A stretch of DNA of 35,830 nt from Nevskia sp. (GCA_028291645.1 JAQGNU010000017.1:1-35830), one strand, 5' to 3'. Counted from the first letter of the stretch, positions 1-9,102 are shown. The notes: generated by a model from the letters alone, not told the origin. Numbers and translations are program-made.

Positions 1-755
<755 letters not shown>

Positions 756-776
756 AGACCGACGGTTGGCAATAAG

Positions 777-799
777 AAAGGGCCGCTGAGCGGCCCTTT
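777..799. terminator. Bidirectional rho-independent terminator between convergent pstB and the WXXGXW gene
   Basis: A perfect 10-bp inverted repeat, AAAGGGCCGC / GCGGCCCTTT, is separated by a 3-nt loop (TGA). On the plus strand it runs into TTTCACATTTT. On the minus strand it runs into TTTCTTATT. It sits between the pstB stop (755) and the stop of the minus-strand gene (824), so it can end both transcripts. Confidence 0.88.
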
Positions 800-823
800 C
801 ACATTTTAGAATTACGCGGCTAC

Positions 824-1129
824 TCAGCCGTGTTCCCAATGTCCGGGTACGCGACGGTAGTGACCTTCGTGCTGGTCCCAGCGGTCGGCGACCCAGTGCT
901 GGCCATGGCGTTCATGTACCCACTGGCCGCCTCTCCAGACATGCTGATGGCCGTCGTAGTCCCAGTAGCCCGGGGCCCAGACGTAGCCTGGCCGAGCCGC
1001 TGGAACGACCTCTTCGCGCGGTGCCGGTGGTGCGATGTCGATGTCGAGGCGGACGCCGGCCTGGCTCGGCAGTGCGGTGGCACCGGCGATTGCAAACGCT
1101 AATCCAGCAATCAACTGCATGGGTTTCAT
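824..1129 (-). CDS. Small exported WXXGXW-repeat protein (about 101 aa)
   Basis: This is a small secreted protein of the WXXGXW (YXWGXW) repeat family, whose biochemical role is not established. The start at 1129 is supported by a well placed AGGAG about 8 nt upstream and by a clear signal peptide (MKPMQLIAGLAFAIAGATALPSQA). The mature part begins GVRLDIDIAPPAPREE and contains aromatic repeats: YVWAPGYWDY, HVWRGGQWV, HWVADRWDQ and a terminal GHWEH. The IDIAPPAP motif followed by PGYVWAPGYW is shared with the larger protein at 32775-33779, so the two look like paralogues. It is transcribed alone, divergent from the DUF1820 gene, and ends at the bidirectional terminator. The family call is firm; the function is unknown. 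Confidence 0.8.
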   Translation of the reverse strand: MKPMQLIAGLAFAIAGATALPSQAGVRLDIDIAPPAPREEVVPAARPGYVWAPGYWDYDGHQHVWRGGQWVHERHGQHWVADRWDQHEGHYRRVPGHWEHG

Positions 1130-1312
1130 GGAATGGCTCCTGAGGGTGGTTGCCGATTGCCGCCACAAGGGCTGACTCCGCGCGCGACAACCTGACTCCC
1201 ATCCGACTCGCCCGCAGGCGTGGTTGTTGCGCGCGGTGCGCGGCATTTACGCTTCTTTACGAAATCGCCTGCGCGGGCGAAGCCCGCCGATCGGGCATCA
1301 CGCGCGGACTAT

Positions 1313-1341
1313 TTGTCGCCCCGCCCGTCACGCGGGATAAT
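1313..1341 (+). promoter_or_regulatory. Candidate sigma70-type promoter for the DUF1820 gene
   Basis: TTGTCG (1313-1318) and GATAAT (1336-1341) are separated by exactly 17 nt, giving 4/6 and 5/6 matches to the consensus. Transcription would begin near 1348, leaving a leader of about 20 nt before the ATG at 1367. The remaining divergent spacer (1130-1312) is GC-rich and shows no convincing minus-strand promoter. Inferred by eye. Confidence 0.55.
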
Positions 1342-1366
1342 GCCGTCCCCACTTCATCCCGACCGC

Positions 1367-1705
1367 ATGAGCAGCCAGCGTCTTTATCGCGTGACGTTCC
1401 AGAATCAGGGACAGGTCTACGAAATTTACGCGCGCAACGTCAGCCACGGCTCGATCATGGGTTTCGTCGAAGTCGAGAAGCTGGTGTTCGGCGAAAAGAC
1501 CACGCTGCTGGTCGATCCTTCCGAAGAGAAGCTGAAAACCGAATTCGAGCACGTCGTGCGGACCTATATTCCGCTGCACGCGGTGGTCCGCATCGACGAA
1601 GTGGCGAAGCCGGGTCCGGCGCGCATTACCGCGGTCAGCGGCGAATCGTCCAAGGTGACGCCATTCCCGCTCTACACCCCGAGCGGAGGCCAGCATAAGA
1701 AGTAG
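1367..1705 (+). CDS. DUF1820 family protein (about 112 aa)
   Basis: This is a small cytoplasmic protein of the DUF1820 family, conserved in Gammaproteobacteria and of unknown function. Recognisable family features are the opening RLYRVTFQNQGQVYEIYAR, the central GFVEVEKLVFGEKTTLLVDP and EEKLKTEFEHVVRTYIPLHA, then VVRIDEV. It has no signal peptide or membrane segment. An upstream in-frame ATG at 1340 would overlap the candidate -10 box at 1336-1341, and family members start just before the conserved RLYRV block, so 1367 is preferred. No strong Shine-Dalgarno sequence is visible, which fits a short leader. It is followed after about 70 nt by an MBL-fold gene. Confidence 0.85.
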   Translation: MSSQRLYRVTFQNQGQVYEIYARNVSHGSIMGFVEVEKLVFGEKTTLLVDPSEEKLKTEFEHVVRTYIPLHAVVRIDEVAKPGPARITAVSGESSKVTPFPLYTPSGGQHKK

Positions 1706-1777
1706 CACCCCCACGGCGACCGGCCTCGCGGGGCTGGGCCGGACCGTTGCGCCATGGATGGCTCGGAGTGCCGTCCG

Positions 1778-2542
1778 ATGATGCGCTTCGCCTATCTCGG
1801 CAGCGGCAGCAAAGGCAACTCGGCGGTGATCGAAGCCGACGGCACACGGGTGCTGCTCGATTGTGGTTTCGGTCTGCGCGACGCTGAAATGCGCCTGCAG
1901 CGACTGGACTTGAGCGCCGCCGACCTCGACGCAATTCTGGTCACACACGAGCACGACGATCATCTCGGCGGGGTTGCACGGCTGGCGCGGCGCCACCAGA
2001 TTCCGGTGTGGCTGACCGGCGGCACGCTCGCGGCGTGGCGTGATGCGCCGCTGGAGCTGGTGCGCTGCATCAGTCCGCACGAGCGTTTTGTGATCGACGA
2101 TCTGCAGATACAACCTTATCCGGTGCCGCACGATGCACACGAGCCTTGCCAATACGTGTTCAGCGACGGCGCACGGCGCGTCGGCGTGCTGTCCGATGCC
2201 GGCTCGGTGACGCCGCATATGCGCGAAATGCTGACGGCCTGCGATGCGCTGCTGATCGAGTTCAATCACGACGCCGAGATGCTGCAGAACGGGCCGTATC
2301 CGGAATCGCTGAAGCGTCGCGTCGGCGGCAGTCGCGGCCATCTCAGCAATGTGCAGGCGGCCGGGCTGCTGTCCAGCATCGATTGTTCGCGTCTGCGCCA
2401 TCTGGCCCTGGCGCACTTGTCCACTACCAACAACACCCCGCAATTGGCGCTGGCGCTGGCCGCCGAAGCACTCGGCTGCACACCCGACTGGCTGGTCTGC
2501 GCCGACCAGGATGCCGGTCTCGACTGGCGCCAACTGAGCTGA
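1778..2542 (+). CDS. Metallo-beta-lactamase fold hydrolase (YycJ/WalJ-like)
   Basis: This is a cytoplasmic MBL-fold hydrolase of about 254 aa. The N-terminus MMRFAYLGSGSKGNSAVIEADGTR and the zinc motif THEHDDHLGG (HxHxDH) match the YycJ/WalJ type, implicated in other bacteria in DNA repair or nuclease activity. Further metal-site candidates are the histidine in PVPHDAHEP, the aspartate in GVLSDAGSV and the histidine in LALAHLS. GGAG at 1765-1768 supports starting at 1778 (or the adjacent ATG at 1781) rather than the ATG at 1754. It ends 6 nt before purL, so the two are probably co-transcribed. Substrate is unknown; the fold and subfamily are secure, while a nuclease role is inference from homologues. 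Confidence 0.85.
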   Translation: MMRFAYLGSGSKGNSAVIEADGTRVLLDCGFGLRDAEMRLQRLDLSAADLDAILVTHEHDDHLGGVARLARRHQIPVWLTGGTLAAWRDAPLELVRCISPHERFVIDDLQIQPYPVPHDAHEPCQYVFSDGARRVGVLSDAGSVTPHMREMLTACDALLIEFNHDAEMLQNGPYPESLKRRVGGSRGHLSNVQAAGLLSSIDCSRLRHLALAHLSTTNNTPQLALALAAEALGCTPDWLVCADQDAGLDWRQLS

Positions 2543-2548
2543 ATCGAT

Positions 2549-5500
2549 ATGTCGACGAACGCCGACGCCAACCGTTCCATCCTGCTGTTGCCCGCGCGCA
2601 ACAGCAGCACCGATTTTCGAACCGGCCAGTTGCAGGCGCGCATCAAGCGCCTGGTGCCGACGATCGAGCGGCTGCGCGTGCAGGAGTTCTTTCTGGTTAA
2701 TGCCGATGCCCGCATCAGCGCAGCCGATCTGCGGCCGCTGCTGGGCGATACCGCGGACGCTTTCGAAAACGCCAGTGGCACGCTCTACGTCGTGCCGCGT
2801 CTCGGCACCTTGTCGCCGTGGTCGAGCAAGGCCACCGACATCGCGCAGGTTTGCGGCTTGCACGGCGTGCAGCGGATCGAACGTGGCCGCGCTTATCTGT
2901 TCGATGGTGTCGATCACTTGCCGGAACAATGCTGGCATGAGCTGCACGATCCGATGACCGAGAGCGTATTGACGCACGCCGACGCACTGCGTGGCATCTT
3001 CGCGGTGCAGCCGCCGCGCGCCTTGCGCCGCGTCGATCTGCTCGGCGGCGGTAAAGCCGCACTCGAAAGTGCCAATCGCGACTGGGGTCTGGCGCTGTCG
3101 GCGCAGGAAATCGATTATCTGGTGGCGCACTTCGTCGAAGCCAGGCGCAATCCGAGCGACGCCGAGCTGATGATGTTCGCGCAGATCAATTCCGAGCATT
3201 GCCGCCACAAAATCTTCAACGGCAACTTCGAAATCGACGACGAGCCGCAGCCGCACACGCTGTTCGAGATGATTAAGCTGAGTTACGCCGCGTCGCCGGA
3301 TGGCGTGCTGTCGGCCTATAGCGACAACGCCGCGGTGATCGCAGGTCATCGCGCCGAGCGGCTGTTCGCCGATCCGATCGAACACCGCTACGCGATGCAC
3401 GACGAAGACGTGCACATGCTGATGAAGGTGGAAACGCATAATCATCCGACCGGCATCTCGCCGCATGCCGGTGCGGCGACCGGTGCCGGCGGTGAAATCC
3501 GCGACGAAGCGGCGACCGGCCGCGGCGCGCGACCGAAGGCGGGCTTAAGCGGCTTCAGCGTTTCCAATCTGCGCATTCCCGGCTTCGAGCAGCCCTGGGA
3601 ACAGGATCTCGGCAAGCCCGCGCATATGGCTTCGGCGTTGGCGATCATGCTCGAAGGGCCGATCGGTGCCGCCGCCTACAACAATGAATTCGGCCGGCCG
3701 AATCTGAGCGGCTACTTCCGCACGTTCGAAGCGCAAGCGCCCGATGGCTCCTTTCGCGGCTTCCACAAGCCGGTGATGATCGCCGGCGGCTACGGCAACA
3801 TCCGCGCTGCCGATGTGCTGAAACAGGCGGTGACGGTCGGTGCCAAGCTGCTGGTGCTCGGCGGCCCGGCGATGCTGATCGGTCTCGGCGGCGGCGCGGC
3901 CTCGTCGATGGCGACCGGCACCAGCACGCAGGCGCTCGATTTCGCCTCGGTGCAGCGCGCCAATCCGGAACTGGAACGGCGCTGCCAGGAAGTCATCGAT
4001 GCCTGCTGGGCGCTCGGCGACAACAATCCGATCTTGTCGATTCACGATGTCGGCGCCGGTGGCCTGTCGAATGCCTTGCCGGAGCTGGTACATGCCGACG
4101 ATCGCGGCGGCGTGTTCCGTCTGCGCGACATCGCCTGTGCCGATCCGGCGCTGTCGCCGATGGAAATCTGGTGCAACGAAGCGCAGGAGCGCTACGTGCT
4201 CGCGGTGCGGCCGGAAGCGGTCGCGCAGATCGCACAGTTCTGCGCGCGCGAACGTTGCCCGCTGGCGGTAGTCGGCGAGGCCACCGCCGAGCGCGTGCTG
4301 CGGATGGAAGATAGCCGCGCCGTCGATACGCCGCAGCATCTGCCGGTGGACATGCCGATGCCGGTGCTGCTCGGCAAGGCGCCGCGACTGCAACGCAAGA
4401 CTCGACGCGCCGCTTCGCAGTTTCCTGACTTCGATTACCGTAGCATCGATCTCGCCGAAGCCGCCGAGCGCGTGCTGCGCTTGCCGTCGGTGGCGAGCAA
4501 GCAGTTCCTGATCACGATCGGCGATCGCACCGTCGGCGGCCTCACTGTGCGCGACCAGATGGTCGGACCCTGGCAGGTACCGGTGGCCGACTGCGCGGTC
4601 ACCGCCAGCGGATTCACCGCGATCACCGGCGAAGCGATGGCTATGGGCGAGCGGCCGCTGAGCGCGCTGCTCGACGCGCCGGCGTCGGGCCGCATGGCGG
4701 TTGGCGAAGCGATCACCAATATCGCCGCCGCGCGCATCGACAAGCTCAGCGACGTTCGTCTCTCCGCGAATTGGATGGCCGCAGCGGGCGAGGGCGACGA
4801 AGATGCGCGCCTGTACGACACCGTGCACGCGGTCGGCGCCGAGCTGTGTCCGGCGCTGGGGCTGGCGATTCCGGTCGGCAAGGATTCGCTGTCGATGCGC
4901 ACGGTCTGGCAGCAGGACGGCGCGGCGCGCAAGCAGTCGTCACCATTGACGGTCGTCATCACAGCGTTCGCGCCGGTCGCCGATGTGCGCGCCTCGCTGA
5001 CGCCGCAGTTGTGCACCGACGCCGGCGCCACACGGCTGCTGCTGATCGATCTCGGCAACGGCCGCAATCGTCTCGGCGCATCGGCGCTGGCGCAGGTCTA
5101 TGGCGCTTTCGGCGGTGTGCCGGCGGACCTCGACGATCCCGCGCGGCTGCGCGTGGCGTTCGAGCACGTGCAGCGCCTCAACGCCGCGGGCCAGCTGCTG
5201 GCGTATCACGATCGCAGCGACGGCGGCCTGTTCGCAGCCCTGTGCGAGATGGCGTTCGCCGGGCACTGCGGCCTCGACATCGGACTCGATGCGCTCGGCG
5301 ACGATGTGATTGCGGCACTGTTCAATGAAGAACTCGGCATGCTGCTGCAGGTGCGGACCGACGTTGCGGAAACGATCTGTACCGAACTGTTCGACGCGCG
5401 CTTAAGCGTGGCGACACTCGGCACGCTGCGCGCCGACGATCGCATCGTGTTCAGTCATCAAGGCCGCGAGTGTTACGCACGTTCGCGCGAAGCGCTGTAC

Positions 5501-6436
5501 AAGCTCTGGGCCGAGACCAGCGCACGCATGACCGCGCTGCGCGACCATCCGGATTGCACGCGCGAAGAATTCGAAACGGTCGGTGCAGCTGCCGATCCGG
5601 GCTTGAGCATGCGGCTGACGTTCGAGCCTTCGGCGCCGATCACAGCTGCGGTCGCGACGGCGCGTCCACGTGTGGCGATTCTGCGCGAGCAGGGCGTCAA
5701 CGGCCAGATCGAAATGGCCTATGCATTCCAGCGCGCCGGTTTCGACAGCGTCGACGTGCACATGAGCGACATCCTCGAAGGCCGCATCAGGCTGGATAAC
5801 TTTGCCGGCCTCGCCGCCTGCGGCGGTTTTTCCTATGGCGACGTGCTCGGTGCCGGCCAGGGCTGGGCCAAGTCGATCCTGCTGAATGCGCGTGCGCGCG
5901 AACAGTTCCAAACGTTTCTGGCGCGCGAAGATCGTTTCGCACTCGGTGTCTGCAACGGCTGCCAGATGTTCGCCGCACTGAAGGACATCGTGCCCGGTGC
6001 GGAACATTGGCCCGCGTTTCGGCGCAATCGATCGGAGCAGTTCGAAGCGCGCTGGGGCGCAGTCGAGATCAGCGACAGCCGTTCGCTGTTCTTCGCCAGC
6101 ATGGCCGGTTCCCGGTTGCCGATCGCGATCGCGCACGGCGAGGGCCGCGCCGAATTCGCGCAGGACGCTAGCCTGCAGAAGCTAGCCGACGGCAAACAAG
6201 TCACGCTGCGCTTCATCGACAACAGCGGTGCGATCGCGACGCGTTATCCGCAGAATCCGAACGGATCGCCGCAAGGACTGACGTCAGTGTGCAATGCCGA
6301 TGGCCGCGTGACGATCCTGATGCCGCATCCGGAGCGCACCATCGCCGCACCGGTCGGCTCCTGGTGGCCGCAACGCTTCGAACGCGCGACGCCGTGGCTG
6401 CAGATGTTCGTCAATGCGCGGCGCTTTGTCGGCTGA
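2549..6436 (+). CDS. purL: Phosphoribosylformylglycinamidine synthase (FGAM synthase), single-chain
   Basis: PurL converts FGAR, glutamine and ATP to FGAM in step four of de novo purine synthesis. At 1295 residues it has the same length as the large proteobacterial enzyme. Visible parts are the N-terminal PurS-like region, the linker block FAQINSEHCRHKIFNG, the synthetase ATP/FGAR block HNHPTGISPHAGAATGAGGE, the second half with PVGKDSLSMRT, and a C-terminal glutamine amidotransferase domain. The amidotransferase triad is intact: Cys1135 in GVCNGCQMF, His1260 and Glu1262 in PHPER. It follows the MBL gene by 6 nt and converges on the NERD gene with only 29 nt between the stops and no evident terminator. 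Confidence 0.98.
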   Translation: MSTNADANRSILLLPARNSSTDFRTGQLQARIKRLVPTIERLRVQEFFLVNADARISAADLRPLLGDTADAFENASGTLYVVPRLGTLSPWSSKATDIAQVCGLHGVQRIERGRAYLFDGVDHLPEQCWHELHDPMTESVLTHADALRGIFAVQPPRALRRVDLLGGGKAALESANRDWGLALSAQEIDYLVAHFVEARRNPSDAELMMFAQINSEHCRHKIFNGNFEIDDEPQPHTLFEMIKLSYAASPDGVLSAYSDNAAVIAGHRAERLFADPIEHRYAMHDEDVHMLMKVETHNHPTGISPHAGAATGAGGEIRDEAATGRGARPKAGLSGFSVSNLRIPGFEQPWEQDLGKPAHMASALAIMLEGPIGAAAYNNEFGRPNLSGYFRTFEAQAPDGSFRGFHKPVMIAGGYGNIRAADVLKQAVTVGAKLLVLGGPAMLIGLGGGAASSMATGTSTQALDFASVQRANPELERRCQEVIDACWALGDNNPILSIHDVGAGGLSNALPELVHADDRGGVFRLRDIACADPALSPMEIWCNEAQERYVLAVRPEAVAQIAQFCARERCPLAVVGEATAERVLRMEDSRAVDTPQHLPVDMPMPVLLGKAPRLQRKTRRAASQFPDFDYRSIDLAEAAERVLRLPSVASKQFLITIGDRTVGGLTVRDQMVGPWQVPVADCAVTASGFTAITGEAMAMGERPLSALLDAPASGRMAVGEAITNIAAARIDKLSDVRLSANWMAAAGEGDEDARLYDTVHAVGAELCPALGLAIPVGKDSLSMRTVWQQDGAARKQSSPLTVVITAFAPVADVRASLTPQLCTDAGATRLLLIDLGNGRNRLGASALAQVYGAFGGVPADLDDPARLRVAFEHVQRLNAAGQLLAYHDRSDGGLFAALCEMAFAGHCGLDIGLDALGDDVIAALFNEELGMLLQVRTDVAETICTELFDARLSVATLGTLRADDRIVFSHQGRECYARSREALYKLWAETSARMTALRDHPDCTREEFETVGAAADPGLSMRLTFEPSAPITAAVATARPRVAILREQGVNGQIEMAYAFQRAGFDSVDVHMSDILEGRIRLDNFAGLAACGGFSYGDVLGAGQGWAKSILLNARAREQFQTFLAREDRFALGVCNGCQMFAALKDIVPGAEHWPAFRRNRSEQFEARWGAVEISDSRSLFFASMAGSRLPIAIAHGEGRAEFAQDASLQKLADGKQVTLRFIDNSGAIATRYPQNPNGSPQGLTSVCNADGRVTILMPHPERTIAAPVGSWWPQRFERATPWLQMFVNARRFVG

Positions 6437-6465
6437 GATTGAATCACCATGAATCTCGCCCCGAT

Positions 6466-7239
6466 TTAGGTGACATTCTGCATCAACCGGCACTTTGGAA
6501 ATGTGGAGCACCCCCAAAACTGTTGACCAATTCTTGATCCGCTCTTGGCTGTGCGAAGAACCAACGGGCTTCCACACTTTGGGCAACGCCGCGCTACATC
6601 AGGATTTGCCCGACTCTTTAGATTCTGAACATGCTCACGGTGAGTAGCGAAGGTGGGCGCAAGGCGCCCTGACTGTAGGCTTTGCAGCAACGCGCGTACC
6701 TGAGTTTCCGAGAATACTGCCTCGCGAAATGACTTGATATACGAAACGAAGCCTGCGCCGTGCGTAACGTTTGGCGGCATATCAGTCTTAAAGGTGCTAT
6801 TGCCAACGAACGTGACGACCGAATGAATCGTCTCTGCCGGAACTTGAAGCGCGGCCTCCAAAGCCTTTATGTGTTTGAAGTTCTGCCGCAACGGATTTTG
6901 AAACTTGAAGGACTGCTTGTAGATTTTCTGCGTCCATTGCGCCTGGTTTTCTCCTCCCAAAATCCGCCCCTGCATATTCTTCGTTTCGAGCGCGAATATG
7001 CCAAAGCGAGACACAAATATGTGATCGATCTGGGTTGTTCCATCAGGCGTGGGCAGGATGACGTTGTGCACCCGATGGTATATGTCCTCATCGAGCATCA
7101 GCCGAGCCAGAAGGCGGACGACCAACTCTCCGAGATAGCCCTTGCCCCAAGGGGATTTGAGTATTCCGACGATGACCGCAATCGGAACGAGCCACCAGAA
7201 CACCCTTAGGACTTCGTTGATGATTGGAGAAAAGTCCAT
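6466..7239 (-). CDS. Membrane-anchored NERD-domain protein with C-terminal C4 zinc finger
   Basis: This 257-aa protein starts with one membrane segment (about residues 10-28, VLRVFWWLVPIAVIVGILK). A NERD (nuclease-related) domain follows, with restriction-endonuclease-fold-like residues Glu38 (GYLGE), Asp72 (QIDHI) and Glu85-x-Lys87 (LETKN). It ends in a topoisomerase-type C4 zinc finger (Cys219, Cys222, Cys244, Cys250: CPKCGSPL...FWGCSTFPKC). The family suggests a DNA-processing nuclease, but activity is unproven. Base composition is near 50% GC, clearly below its neighbours, suggesting horizontal acquisition. The Shine-Dalgarno AAGGAG lies only 2 nt from the ATG, an unusually short spacing. 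It lies alone between purL and mlaA with no mobility gene nearby. Confidence 0.85.
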   Translation of the reverse strand: MDFSPIINEVLRVFWWLVPIAVIVGILKSPWGKGYLGELVVRLLARLMLDEDIYHRVHNVILPTPDGTTQIDHIFVSRFGIFALETKNMQGRILGGENQAQWTQKIYKQSFKFQNPLRQNFKHIKALEAALQVPAETIHSVVTFVGNSTFKTDMPPNVTHGAGFVSYIKSFREAVFSETQVRALLQSLQSGRLAPTFATHREHVQNLKSRANPDVARRCPKCGSPLVLRTAKSGSRIGQQFWGCSTFPKCRLMQNVT

Positions 7240-7331
7240 GGCTCCTTACCACCTAACCACAATCGGTTTTATTGAGGTTTGCAGTAACTCAGCGCAACAG
7301 CGATGCCGCTGCGCCGCGAGTCCGACGCGGC
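7240..7331. other. Short AT-richer spacer between mlaA and the NERD gene
   Basis: This 92-nt spacer separates the end of mlaA from the start of the NERD gene, both on the minus strand. It shows the same lower GC as the NERD gene and must hold its ribosome binding site (AAGGAG at 7242-7247). I see no clear terminator for mlaA and no confident -35/-10 pair. Confidence 0.4.
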
Positions 7332-8126
7332 TTACTTCTTCGGTGCCGGCGCGCTGGTCGTTGATGGTTTGCCGCTAGGCGCTGGTGCATCGTCGCTATC
7401 GTCGATGCCAAGGTCTTCCGGCGGTGGGTTGCCGTCGTAAATCATCGCCTGGCGGCGCTGCAGGAACGCCGTGCGGAAGAACAGATACTTGTCGAACTGC
7501 TGATTGATCAGGCTATCCGATGACAGCAGGTTCGCGCGGAAGTTGATTAGGTCGAGGCCCTTCAACGAGTACGCCAGCCAGTCGTGATCGCCGTCGAGAT
7601 AGAAGGTCGGGCTCAGCGGCCAGTCGCCCGCCTTGCCGACCAGATCGCGATTGTCGCTCGGCCCCAGCAGCGGGATCACCAGATACCAGCCTTCGCCGAT
7701 GCCCCAGGTGCCGAGCGTCTGGCCGAAGTCTTCTTCGTGATGTTCGAGGCCGGCGTCGGTGGCGACATCGATCAGGCCGCCGAGACCCACCGTGGTGTTC
7801 AGCAGGAAGCGGCCGAGATCGCCGGCACTCTGCACAAACTTGCCCTGCAGCGCGTCGTTGACGATGGTGCGCGGCTCGCCGAGGTTGTCGAAGAAGTTGC
7901 TGACGCCGCGCCGTACGACCGTCGGTGCGACATAGTCATAGCCTTTCGCGGCCGGCCGCAGCACGTACTGATCGGCCTTGTCGTTGAACGTCGATACTGC
8001 GCGATTGACCGGCTCCAGCGGGTCTGCCGGATCGTCGGCCGGGCGGTGTGCGCAGCCGGCAGCAGCAGCCAGCGCCAGGCTCAGCAGCGTCAGCCGCAGC
8101 AGATCCGGTATCTCGATTTGCCTCAT
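7332..8126 (-). CDS. mlaA: Outer-membrane lipoprotein MlaA (VacJ)
   Basis: MlaA is the outer-membrane component that removes mislocalised phospholipids from the outer leaflet and passes them to MlaC. The 264-aa protein has a lipoprotein signal with lipobox ending AAAAGC and the family core DPLEPVNRAVSTFNDKAD. Further family blocks are VRRGVSNFFDNLGEPRTIVND, DLGRFLLNTTVGLGGLIDVA and EDFGQTLGTWGIGEGWYLV. A Pro/Ala/Ser-rich tail ends in PAPKK. Its ATG overlaps the mlaB stop by 4 nt, so it is the last gene of a six-gene mla operon. In E. coli mlaA lies apart from mlaFEDCB; here all components are together. Confidence 0.95.
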   Translation of the reverse strand: MRQIEIPDLLRLTLLSLALAAAAGCAHRPADDPADPLEPVNRAVSTFNDKADQYVLRPAAKGYDYVAPTVVRRGVSNFFDNLGEPRTIVNDALQGKFVQSAGDLGRFLLNTTVGLGGLIDVATDAGLEHHEEDFGQTLGTWGIGEGWYLVIPLLGPSDNRDLVGKAGDWPLSPTFYLDGDHDWLAYSLKGLDLINFRANLLSSDSLINQQFDKYLFFRTAFLQRRQAMIYDGNPPPEDLGIDDSDDAPAPSGKPSTTSAPAPKK

Positions 8127-8425
8127 GCCACGTCCCCCTGTTTGATGGCCGCATCGCCACTACCCTCAAAGCGCAACACTTCTTCGAGCCCGAAGAACTC
8201 GGCCATTCGCACGATCTTCAGGTCGGCGCCCACCAGCTTCAGATCGGAGCCCTTGGCGCGCTGACGACGCGTCAGTTCCAGCAGCAGCGCCAGGCCGGCG
8301 CTGTCGGCGCGGGTGACACGGCTCATGTCGAGCACGCCGCCATCCAGCAGTTCGTCGGAGCGCTCGAGAAACTGCGACACCGTGGCGAAACTGAGCTCGC
8401 CTTCCAGCACTGCGGGTGCACTCAT
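8123..8425 (-). CDS. mlaB: STAS-domain protein MlaB
   Basis: MlaB is the small cytoplasmic STAS-domain subunit that binds MlaF and stabilises the MlaFEDB ABC complex. The 100-aa protein has the typical STAS pattern: an N-terminal strand (LEGELSFATV), the core VLDMSRVTRADSAGLALLLEL and a C-terminal LKLVGADLKIVRMAEFFGLEEVLRF. The DSAGLALL block is the conserved STAS loop and helix. It starts about 10 nt after mlaC ends and overlaps mlaA by 4 nt. Position within the mla operon makes the subunit identity secure despite the short length. Confidence 0.9.
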   Translation of the reverse strand: MSAPAVLEGELSFATVSQFLERSDELLDGGVLDMSRVTRADSAGLALLLELTRRQRAKGSDLKLVGADLKIVRMAEFFGLEEVLRFEGSGDAAIKQGDVA

Positions 8426-8435
8426 TGGCAGACAG

Positions 8436-9086
8436 CTACTTTGCGCCAGGCGCAGTCTTGGGCGGCGTCACCGATTCACCCTTTTCCATCCGGCTGATGA
8501 CGTCGTCGAGGCTGGTCTTCTTGATTTCGGCGTTGATCTGCGTCTTGAAGTTGGTCGCCAGCGAGATGTTCTCGACGATGATGTCCCAGACTTTCCAGTC
8601 ATCATCGATCACGTGTACGCGGAAGCCGATATTGGTGTGCTGACCGTTGCCCTGGGTAATATTGGAATTGACCAAGGCATCGGTGGCGCCTTCGGCCATG
8701 CGCGGTGTCTGCCATTCCACTTTGAGCGAATCGTAGTTGTCGAGCAGCGCGTCGGCGTAGCTGCGCAGCAACATGTCCTTGAAGGTGTTGGCGAAGCGCG
8801 TACGCTGATCGGCCGAGGCTGCGCGGTAGTTCAGGCCGAGCACGTATTTGGCGATGTACGGCACATCGAAGTGCGGCACCAGCACCTGGTTCATCGCCGC
8901 GTAGAACTTGCCCTTGTCGGCGGCGTACTCGGCATGATGCTGCTTGATCATGCCGCGCACTTGTTCAGTGACGGTCTTCAGTTCGTCCTGCGGTGCGGGC
9001 GGCACGGCGACGGCGGCGGCCGACAGGCTCAGTCCGATCGCTGCAAGCATCAAGCGTTTCATAGAAGTCTTGATCGTCAGGGGCAT
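8436..9086 (-). CDS. mlaC: Periplasmic phospholipid-binding protein MlaC
   Basis: MlaC shuttles phospholipid through the periplasm between the MlaA complex and MlaFEDB. The product of about 216 aa carries a signal peptide (around KRLMLAAIGLSLSAAAVAVP) and a Tgt2/MlaC domain. Family blocks include HFDVPYIAKYVLGLNYRAAS, RTRFANTFKDMLLRSYADAL and VHVIDDDWKVWDIIVENISL. The start at 9086 is set by GGAGG 7 nt upstream; an in-frame ATG at 9062 is a weaker alternative. It lies 16 nt after mlaD in the mla operon. Confidence 0.93.
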   Translation of the reverse strand: MPLTIKTSMKRLMLAAIGLSLSAAAVAVPPAPQDELKTVTEQVRGMIKQHHAEYAADKGKFYAAMNQVLVPHFDVPYIAKYVLGLNYRAASADQRTRFANTFKDMLLRSYADALLDNYDSLKVEWQTPRMAEGATDALVNSNITQGNGQHTNIGFRVHVIDDDWKVWDIIVENISLATNFKTQINAEIKKTSLDDVISRMEKGESVTPPKTAPGAK

Positions 9087-9102
9087 TTTCGATCCTCCGT
9101 GA

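Noticed and set aside
1328..3466. Very long open frame on the minus strand opposite the MBL gene and purL
   Set aside because: It is antisense to two certain genes, rich in Arg/His/Gln as expected from complementing high-GC codons, and matches no family. It is a shadow.
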